NCBI GenBank assembly: GCA_964017235.1 | Contig: OZ024929.1 | Span: 23,805,464-23,869,463, forward strand | Direction: 5' to 3' | Source of the DNA: Sabellastarte sp. h YS-2021 | Lineage: Eukaryota > Annelida > Polychaeta > Sabellida > Sabellidae | Length of the DNA: 64,000 bases | Shown here: positions 55,666 through 64,000 of the stretch, one piece after another | Numbering within the stretch: the stretch's first letter is position 1 | Layout of the letters: each line of letters opens with the position of its first letter | Position numbers and translations under genes: made by a program | The notes under the pieces: generated by a model | Told to the model about the DNA's origin: nothing | Seen by the model: only the letters and a program-made list of their open reading frames with translations | Database searches by the model: none

Positions 55666-56328
55666 TCAGAGAATCCGTGTTCTTGTTTGAATCACTTGGT
55701 TGTGTCTGGACAGTTTGTCCGCTATCACATTCAAGTGACCTGGTATGTGCCTTGCCCTCAGGATTATACCTCTGGGGTGGCACCAGGACAGAAGTCTCCA
55801 CAGGAGGGCACAAAGAGAGCCTGACCTCATACCCCCCTGCTTGTTTATGTACGAGACCACTGTTGTGTTGTCCGTTGCGACAAGAACAATCTGATCCTTG
55901 CACAGATGCTCGAACTGTCGTAGGGCCAGGAGAACTGCCTTCAGTTCGAGAAAATTTATGTGAAGGAGACTTTCCAAAGGAGACCAAACGCCTCTTGCAG
56001 TGAAGTCCCCTAAGTGTGCGCCCCAACCTTCGTTTGAGGCGTCGCTAAACAGTTGAACGGCATGCTGAAGCGGGTGCAGGGGTTGACCTTTCAGTACATT
56101 GGCTTCGTCCAACCACCAGTCCAAATGAGGATGGAGTGACTGAGGGACCGGAATAACTTCCGGGACATGCCAGTTTTTCTTCAGGTGCCACCGAATAGGC
56201 CTCACATAAAGGCGACCTGTACACACTTGTTTCTCGGTGGTCGTCAGGAGGCCTATCAAAGACATGAATTGTCTGACCGTACACTGGTGATGGCCTTTTA
56301 TGAATCTCAATTTCTCCTGAAGGGTTTA
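55666..56328 (-). pseudogene. DIRS RNase H domain
   Basis: Open for 214 codons after an in-frame TAA (56326-56328) that separates it from RT. Conserved blocks: 'AVQLFSDASNEGWGAHLG' (first Asp), 'INFLELKAVLLALRQFEHL' (Glu), 'LVATDNTTVVSYINKQGG' (second Asp) and 'ARHIPGHLNVIADKLSR' near the end. All acidic catalytic residues are kept. It removes RNA from the RNA-DNA hybrid during copying. Confidence 0.85.
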
Positions 56329-57035
56329 CCACCGGTCTTGAGTGGGCAGCACCAGATCAGTGATCAGGTCGAACCGGTAACCGACGAAATTGAAAACCTG
56401 TTTGGGAACTAACTCTGATTTGGTCATATTTACTACCCAACCTAACTGACGACATAGGGCCAAGAGGGTCTGGGTATGTTGTAGGCAGATTTCCGGGGAA
56501 GGGGCTCTCAGTAACCGGTCATCTAGGTACTGGTGGATCCTGATACCCCTTGCTTGAGCCATAAGTTTCACTTCTTTTACCACCTTGGTAAACTCCAGGG
56601 GAGCTGTTGCCAGTTCGAATGGCAGGGCTGTGAACTGGAAAGTCTGTTGGAACAGGAAGAACCTGAGATACTTTCTTGACCTTCGTGCAATTGGGATGTG
56701 AAAGTAAGCGTCGCTGAAGTCTAGCGATGTGACCCACTCCCCTGTACTCAAGGACAACCGGATCGTCTCCGGAGTTTCCATTTTGAAGGTACCTGTATTG
56801 AGGAACAAGTTGAGCCGACTTGAGACTGTGCATGAGACTGACCAAGGCATCTTTTAGGAACATGTTTTTGGTTGGGCTTGCATATATAACCGCTTTGGAT
56901 CAAAGGGATCCTTGTTAAACGGGGCCTGTTTTTGAAGGGAAGTGTGTAACCATCCCTTAGAACAGATACTACCGGAGGATTCGCACCCATTTCTAGCCAG
57001 ATATGCCAAAACTGTTGAAGTCTGCCGCCTACATT
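56326..57035 (-). pseudogene. DIRS reverse transcriptase, one frameshift
   Basis: Begins near 57032 with 'VGGRLQQFWHIWLEMG'. After a frameshift at about 56800-56870 it continues 'FKMETPETIRLSLSTGEW', 'SLDFSDAYFHIPI' (first catalytic Asp), 'QFTALPFELATAP' and 'IRIHQYLDDRLLRAPS' (YLDD active site), ending at the TAA that precedes RNase H. The active-site residues are intact, so damage is limited to the frameshift and stop. Confidence 0.85.
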
Positions 57036-57357
57036 CTGTCCTGCGACAGCACTGGGGACATTGGACACAACTGGGGCAAAAACACATGGATTTACACAAC
57101 ATACACCTTTGACATGCTTTATTTTGTTCAGACAATTGCCGGGGCTTACTCCTTTCTTTTGTGGATGCCCGTGTGAAAGAACAGTACGAACAGGATTGAC
57201 AACAGGACAACACACACCCAGCAAATTTACCGTCTTTGGAACAAGAGGTTTCTGATAACTTTTAAAGTTCTGACACACTGATGAACTTTTGTCCTGACAC
57301 TGAGGGTCCAACTGAACTTGATTTACTAGACTGACTGTTGGACCATTTAAGTAATTG

Positions 57358-59560
57358 TCATTTGTATGGTTTAAAAGATTGCCCCTTTGAAAAATGAGGG
57401 TTAGAACCTCGACCACGCCCCCTCCCTCTGGGATGATTTCTGCCAAACTGTCTCCAAGGCTGAGCTTGTGGTTGGGTAGACTGGTCAGGAGTAGGGACTG
57501 GTTTCCTATCCTTACGGTCGTAAGGTTTGTACCGCTGTGAACTCTTCCAGCTAGTGTGCTGAGTAGCACCCGGTCCGGGCCTCTGAGCAACACTACTGGT
57601 TTCAAACTTTTGGATATCTTGCTCTGCGGTCATGATGGCTGCATCTGGGAATAATCCGTAGCCAAACAAGGGAGCATTACGAAGCAAGTTCATGGTGTCC
57701 TGATTGACTCCAGGCTTTACAAAATCCAGATAGGCGTCTCTCCGTACTAAAATAAAATTTGCCATGTTCACAAACAAACTATCTGCCAAATGCTGAAGAG
57801 ACGTGCCCATGGCTACAGAAACTTTCTGATGCCATGAGGTCACGCAGGTCATTCAAAGCATTGGTTACATCTTTCAAACACTTTCCCTTGGTAAGACGGG
57901 AGCACAACAGAGCAATATTTTGTGACATCTTTTCTTGGAGTTCGGTAGAACAATGACTGAACCCTGCCGCATGGTTAATTATATAACTGTCTTCACGTGC
58001 GGTTCTTTCCCACCTTCTAAGTGGTTCTTGGGCAATGGGTCTACAAGGAGGGCCTGTGCAAGGGTATGCAGAGGTGCGAGTTATCCTTGGAAACTGGGAA
58101 TTAACCTTGGCCTCAGAGTTCCTCCAGTTGAAAACAGTGCGACCAGGATGATGTGGCTCTTCCGGTTTGAGGAGATGCATCTTATACCATTTCTCCTGTG
58201 ATTTAGGGACTTTAATGAACTGGTCCCGTTTAAGTCCTGCAGAGTCTTGAAAACGGGAGGGATATCCCTCTGCTACAGTAAGATTCAACTGTTCCAACTT
58301 CTGACACAGCCAGTCATCTGGCGGCATAGCTACAGAGATGTGTGTCGGTCTTCTAGGGTTCTTCCCTTTCCACGGATTGTTCGATTTATCCGGTTCAGAA
58401 TAATCTGTCTCAAAAGCCGGAATGTGGTGCCAACCCATAAAAGCTCTCACAGAGCGCACTGTTTCTCTATATCCTCTGTCTGTCTGTCTGTCTGTTCCGG
58501 TGGATCCGTAACGTCAGAGAAATGACCATCATCTGAACCGGTACAAGAAACCGACCGGTCCAGATATTTGTTCATAATGTTCTTGTGGAAAAGCACAGGC
58601 ACCAGCAAAACTGGAATCATGTTCCGGTGGGGCCACAGGGACTGAAGATGATGACCAGAAAAGGGAACCGGTAGCAGTTTTCTCCACATCTAGTGAGTGT
58701 TTAGAAGTGTCCCCTTTATGCACAACAGACTGATGAGCAGCCTCCGGACCGGAGCTGGCATCAGGTCTAGGGGAGGAAGAATGTCCTTTAGACTTAGCCA
58801 GCTTTGTTACCGGTGAAGGGGACCGGTCACGTCTTCTAACTGGTTTATCATCAACCTTCTTGTCAGCTTTTGTACTAGAAGATTTGGTATCACTCTTCAC
58901 AATCTTATCATAATGTTTGTCTTTCCTAGATTTGTGTGACTTTTTCTTATCCTTGGCATCTACTGGTTTAACATTCACCAGAGCATCCACAGCAACCGGT
59001 ACCTCAACCGGACTGGTGGGACAGGAAGCTGGAGCTAAAAATGGATTATCAGAGACAAGATTCTGGGTATCCAGCGGCTTGACAGCAGAAACAGGTGTGG
59101 AAAAAACGTTACCCCTAGACAGGAGAGCTTCCATCCTAGCAAACTGCTCTGACCATTTATCCGCAATGGCTGTAAGCTGGTCTGAAGTAACAAAACTAGC
59201 CGTTTGTTCTGCAGATGATGGTGGAGTGGTGGGTGGAATAGAAGAAGACTGAGTAGGTTGACCACAGGGAGATTGAAAGGTTGGCTCATTATCCACCGGA
59301 TGCAAAACCGTAACTTCCTTGGGAGAGACTAGCAAACCTGCTTTTTTGTCTTTTCTGATTTTATAAGAAGGGGTAGCAAGCATATCCTTCTGGGCAGGAG
59401 TAAACCCATCACAGATTTTACACGGCTTATCCTTTACACAAGCATCTTCGCCAATGAGCTTTTCGCGGCATCTGGCGCACTTGTCATGTAAGTCGAAAAT
59501 GGCCATCACATGGCCACAGAAACCCCTTCTTTGTCCTTTTTTATCACCTGGAGATGCCAT
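57358..59560 (-). pseudogene. DIRS gag, frameshifted
   Basis: Likely start is the second ATG of the frame ('MASPGDKKGQ', 59560). Near the N-terminus are two Cys pairs ('CARCREKL', 'CKICDGFTPAQKDML'), a DIRS gag zinc-binding-like motif, followed by a Ser/Pro/Lys-rich linker. The frame breaks around a tetranucleotide run (TCTG)n at 58474-58497, continues at 58459-57779 ('MGWHHIPAFETDY' onward), breaks again by a single-base shift near 57825, and ends in an RG-rich nucleic-acid-binding tail ('RGRGRGRGSNPHF') at 57358. It forms the particle/nucleocapsid component. Confidence 0.78.
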
Positions 59561-59671
59561 GACACTTAAAACACACAACTAACACAAATATTTTGCACAA
59601 AATGCTTGTAGAGTAAATATAAGTATAAAATTAAAAGTTTCTCTTAAAACCCAAGCATTTCTTCACGCGCC

Positions 59672-59850
59672 AAACAAAAAGAGGAAGAGCGCATGCGCCA
59701 CGCATGCACAGTACACCGGCAGGGAGGCTATACAGCTCCCTGGCGAATGAACAGGACACTACCGGTCCCGGCCAGAGCCCAGCTCAGGACGTTTTTTTCT
59801 GACGTTTGGCGAGACCGGCAAGGCGCCGGACTAATGCATCTGTCCACTAG
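59672..59850. repeat. right inverted terminal repeat of the younger DIRS
   Basis: Inverse of 54801-54977; contains 'GCGCATGCGCCACGCATGC' and ends CATCTGTCCACTAG. Confidence 0.85.
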
Positions 59851-59873
59851 GTAAGATGTATTAACGCAATAAA

Positions 59874-62225
59874 AAGGAGGTTTTGTTAGCTAATACAACA
59901 CCAAAGTGAGGTTCCAACTAGGGATGTTTCTATGACCCTTTGACCTGTCCTTGTATAAATCATCTAAGGTCTATCAAGATTCTAATCTCAACTGATGTTT
60001 AGAGTACAAATAGCCTATCTTGTCTGCAATGGCTGATCTGTATCCATCTGTGTACTTGGTCGTAAATTCTTCTGGAAGAGATACAAGAGGCAATTTGTGA
60101 TTTGCTTCACCTTATTTGCAAGAAATGACCTATTTTGATTTGTAGACATATTTGCTTTGGCATCTGAGAAACCTTGATTTTTGATGTCGCTAGGTCAGAG
60201 AAGCTCTATTCCTTGAGAGTTGTCCCTCTAGAAGTCAAGCATGGATGTTCACATTGTGTGGTCCTTGTGTACACCCCCAGTGAATTGTTTGGTTAACTGT
60301 ATACTCTGCATGACGAGGCACAGGTATCTGGGATGACAGCATCACTAGATCCCAAAACCAAGGCATGTTGGACCAACCAATTGGCTCATGATCTTGCTGA
60401 CCACTTTGCTCAAAAGGGACCCTGGAGAGGATGCATACAGGTTCAGACCTACCCATAAGCAGGCTCAGACCATCATTGCCCAGGCTTTCTGATCCATAAC
60501 TGGGGATATAAATAGAGGTAGCTTGTTGTATCTAGTGGCAAACAGGTTTATCTGGGGATGTTGCCACCGGTTACAGATTTGGTCAAACACTGTCAGAAGG
60601 AGTAACTGTTCTGTCTCATTGCACCAAGAGAGGAGTCTCTGTAGGAGAACACACAAAGTCAATATCCTAAGTGAACATCCCAACCTTCGTTTGAAGCATC
60701 TGTAAAGATATGCAGAGCATGTTGAATGGGATGCAGAGGAAGAGGAGAGGAAACCAGTATATATAGTTGGTCAAGGTTTGGTACTGTAAACTGCTGACCA
60801 AAGGCAAGCAACTTATAGCTTTGCCACTTGAAAATGGGCAGGGATTTGAACTCCAACCTCAGAGACTGGAGACAAGTATGTTTCCACTGTGGCTCTGAAA
60901 AACTTGTCTTGAGAGTAGGAATTTTATATTGAACCCATCTCCTGACCACTCCTTAAAATAGGTCGCATAGGTATCATATGAAGCTGAAGACCTACTTGGG
61001 CTTCAACTCTGACTTCTTTAGATTCACAACTCAGCCCAATTTTTGATAAAGGTCCAACAAGATTTTAGTGTCTTGGAAACATGCTTCCCTGCTTAATGCT
61101 TTTACTAACCAATGGCCTATGCACTGGTGCAGATTTATAACCCTTGCCTGGGCCACAAGTAAAATTTTTTCAATACTACATGAACTCCACTGGTGCTGTC
61201 GATAGACTGAAGGAAAGAGGCTTAACTGAAAAGTTTTACCTTCAAAATGAAATCTCAGGTTTATCCCTGACCTTGAATTTATAAGCAAGTATGTGTCACT
61301 GATGTCTAGTGTGGTTACCCACTACCCTATTTGCATCGAAAACCTTAGATAGATATATCATTGATCCTGGGGTTTCCATTTTAAAGGTTTTTCTTGTTCA
61401 GAGTGCTTAGAGCTAAGCAAGGCTGCAAGGAATGTAATACCTCCTACTGGTAGTTGTACCCAAGGAGACTGATATATCTGCTTTTGACAAGGAGCTGTCT
61501 GGTCAGAAGGGCTTTGATTTTGAATGGTAGGGTGAAGCCCTCATTCAAAATTGAGACTATGGTTGAACTTGATCCTAGGAAGGTCCAGGTCAGTCAAAAT
61601 GTGTGCACCCTGCCTCCCACATGAAGAATTTCCACAGCACTGAGGACTTGTGTTTACCAACAGGCTGACTTTGGTTTCCAGTCCAAGGATGTTCTCTCCT
61701 GGAAGTCTGCTGGGACTCAGGGTCTGGTTTGTGACTCCATCCCATGTAAGAGCACTCTGCTCTCACTGCTTCACAATAACTTTGATCCTCACTAATTGTT
61801 TTGTCTTGTTCAAACTAAATGGCCTCTTCATAAATGAATAATACCCCCCTATTCAACTGGACACTCTGATGAAAAAGGTGAAAAAAGGGGGCTGATCGAG
61901 AACATTTGTTCCATGTTTGAGGAAGCATACATGGGGGATCTGGTTGTGTCAGCTTCAACATAATGATCTTGTAGGATGATTTCATGGCATAGTCACCTTT
62001 GACCATGAACAACCTATCCAGTTTTGTAGTAAGACCAGCTGAACAGGAAGGGTAAGCCTGTGGAGAAAGGAATGGTATCTTGCTCAGAGCACTTGTTGGG
62101 TACCATGTGAGACATCCATTTTTCAAATTAAATGTCTGAAAGGAAGGTTTTTGACTAGCATGTGATCCCATATAGTTCAGACTGCTTCTATGCAAGCAAA
62201 CAGGTGGTCCATTTATCATCCAGAT
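59874..62225 (-). pseudogene. old DIRS element, right portion: recombinase N-terminus, RNase H, RT and gag remnants
   Basis: Continues the element cut at 54751. About 59990-60180 aligns with the recombinase N-terminal part of the younger copy. 'HALHIFTDASNEGWDVHLGY' (60659-60949) is the RNase H Asp block. 'RFHFEGKTFQLSLFPSV' and 'LVAQARVINLHQC' (61031-61288) are RT, with YLDD lost. 61815-62219 parallels gag. Stops are frequent throughout. No right terminal repeat is visible: the element ends abruptly at about 62225 where the 168-bp repeat element begins. Confidence 0.75.
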
Positions 62226-64000
62226 CTTCTAATTATGTTATTTTTGCTTTTTCCGCAGTCCGCTGTCCGGCATCCCACTTGGTTTCCAGACATTTTAGGC
62301 ACCAGTTCTTATCCTATCTTTAGCAAATTTGGCATGCAGGTTTATTGGGTTAATAGCTTGTATTGGATTGCTTTTGGTGATGATAGCTCTATAGCTGAGT
62401 AATAGCTACTTTGCTAATTTTGAGTATCTCTTTGGTTTCCAGACATTTTAAGGAAAACTATTTGACATATCTTTACCAAATTTGGTATGAGCAATAGATA
62501 GGTCGATAGCTTGCTTGGGATTGCTTTTAGTGATAATAGCTATATAACTGACTGAGTAATAGCTATGGCAAAACACAAATTTGCTTCTATCTCCTTAACC
62601 GTGCGAGATAGAGCGATTTCATCAAAATTTTCGACCCACAGGGTATCTAAGAAATGTACTCCTTGCAATTTTTGAAAAAAAATTTCCCCTCCTCAAAAAT
62701 GGCGGCCATTTTGAATTTAAAATTTTTGCCAAAATGGCAAAACACAAAGTTGCTTCTATCTCCTTAACCATGCTACATAGAGCGATTTTGTCGAAATTTT
62801 CAACCCACAGGGTATCTGGGCATTGTACACTTGGCAATTTTAAAAAAAATTTTCCCTCCTAAAAAATGGGCTGCCATTTTGAATTTTCGAATTTTTGACA
62901 AAAATGGCAAAACAAAAATTTACTTCTATCTCCTTAACCATGCGAGATAGAACGATTTCGTCGGAAATTTTCGACCCACAAGGTTTCTAAGAAATGTACT
63001 CTTAGCAATTTTCAAAAAATTTTCCCTCCTAAAAAATGGGCGGCCATTTTGAATTTTCGAATTTTTGCCAAAAATGGCAAAACACAAATTTACTTCTATC
63101 TCCTTAACCGTGCGAGATAGAGCGATTTCCTCGAAATTTTCAACCCACAGGGTATCTGAGCATTGTATCCTTGGCAATTTTTAAAAAATTTTCCCCTCCT
63201 AAAAAATGGGCAGCCATTTTGAATTTTCGAATTTTCGCCAAAAATGGCAAAACACAAATTTGCTTCTATCTCCTTAACCGTGCGAGATAGAGCGATTTCA
63301 TCAAAATTTTCGACCCACAGGGTATCTAAGGAATGTATTCTTTGCAATTTTCAAAAAATTTTCCCGTCCCCAAAAATGGCAAAACAAAAATTTACTTCTA
63401 TCTCCTTAACCGTGCGAGATAGAACGATTTCGTCCAAATTTTCGACCCACAAGGTTTCTAAGAAATGTACTCTTAGCAATTTTCAAAAAATTTTCCCCTA
63501 CTAAAAAATGGGCAGCCATTTTGAATTTTCGAATTTTTGCCAAAAATGGCAAAACACAAATTTGCTTCTATCTCCTTAACCGTGCAAGATAGAGCGATTT
63601 CCTCGAAATTTTCAACCCACAGGGTATCTGAGCATTGTATCCTTGGCAATTTTTAAAAAATTTTCCCCTCCTAAAAAATGGGCGGCCATTTTGAATTTTC
63701 GAATTTTTGCCAAAAATGGCAAAACACAAATTTACTTCTATCTCCTTAACCGTGCGAGACAGAGCGATTTCCTCGAAATTTTCAACCCACAGGGTATCTG
63801 AGCATTATATCCCTGGCAATTTAAAAAAAATTTTCCCCTCCCCAAAAATGGCGGCCATTTTGAATTTTCGAATTTTTCCCAAAAATGGCAAAACACAAAT
63901 TTGCTTCTATCTCCTTAACAGTGCGAGATACAGCGATTTCGTCGAAATTTTCGACCCACAGGGTATCTAAGGAATGTATTCTTTGCAATTTTCAAAAAAA
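62226..64000 (+). repeat. 168-bp-unit repeat element (family S7), runs off the window
   Basis: Begins with 'GCAGTCCGCTGTCCGGCATC' and S1-like 'TAGCTGAGTAATAGCTAC' text, then units with GGCAAAACAC near 62573, 62739, 62906, 63077, 63246, 63378, 63548, 63718 and 63887. The step is 166-171 bp except one short unit (132 bp, 63246-63378) lacking the 'GGCGGCCATTTTG' part. Open frames here are repeat by-products. The inverse copy is 50820-51645. Confidence 0.85.

Larger units (their letters stand above)
54752..59873 (-). mobile_element. younger DIRS retrotransposon (5.1 kb), nested in an older DIRS
   Basis: Inverted terminal repeats (54801-54977 and 59672-59850, about 94% alike by eye), gag, RT-RNase H and recombinase on the minus strand, and an internal complementary region at about 55046-55136 made of both outer ends. 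The ends deduced from that region are near 54752 and 59873. Lesions: frameshifts in gag and at the start of RT, a TAA between RT and RNase H, and loss of nearly all of the recombinase catalytic domain. It is therefore non-autonomous. Confidence 0.88.

Noticed and set aside
56854-57213. 119-codon Cys-rich minus-strand frame
   Set aside because: Out-of-frame shadow of the gag-pol junction; the true RT opening 'VGGRL' is in another frame.
62622-63970. Series of 70-90 codon frames on both strands
   Set aside because: They repeat with the 168-bp unit and are by-products of the tandem array.

Overview
This is a gene-poor, AT-rich, repeat-saturated animal nuclear sequence: GT-AG introns, canonical polyadenylation signals, DIRS retrotransposons, tRNA-derived SINEs, LINE remnants and many 145-170 bp tandem arrays. 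The repeat style (Helentron/'pearl'-like elements with about 160-bp cores, a SINE tail, DIRS elements) suggests a marine invertebrate, most likely a mollusc such as a bivalve. That placement is inference. There is no bacterial signal, CRISPR array, rRNA gene or intact tRNA gene.

Two host genes can be supported. The clear one is a five-exon plus-strand gene (19303-32884) for a SAM-domain protein of the SAMD12/aveugle type: the splice sites, phases and domain all agree. Its 7.6-kb intron 2 holds a complete 6.1-kb DIRS element, and intron 3 holds a 156-bp tandem array. The second is a minus-strand gene (about 48396-52286) for a 78-residue secreted protein of unknown function, with a TATA box, a non-coding first exon and a coding exon whose ATG lies one base after the splice acceptor.

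Layout. 1-19 kb: inverted-repeat DNA transposons. Three families end in CCCAGYARRCA with 2-bp target duplications; also a PIF/Harbinger pseudogene, a LINE fragment and two tandem arrays. 19-33 kb: the SAMD12-like gene with its intronic DIRS. 34-43 kb: five tandem-array blocks, one (34.4-35.7 kb) carrying perfect nuclear-receptor DR1 sites. 43-47.5 kb: two Mutator-like elements whose terminal repeats are made of short tandem units, one with a FLYWCH zinc-finger reading frame, then a piggyBac-type MITE. 48-52 kb: the small secreted-protein gene. 53.5-62.2 kb: an old DIRS element interrupted inside its tyrosine-recombinase gene by a younger related DIRS. 62.2-64 kb: a 168-bp array running off the window end, an inverted relative of the block at 50.8-51.6 kb.

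The main points of interest are (i) the intronic DIRS, whose inverted repeats are almost identical although all its genes are broken, and whose interior looks unusually rich in short hairpins; (ii) several unrelated inverted-repeat families that all build their termini from short tandem repeats; and (iii) the nuclear-receptor-site satellite.
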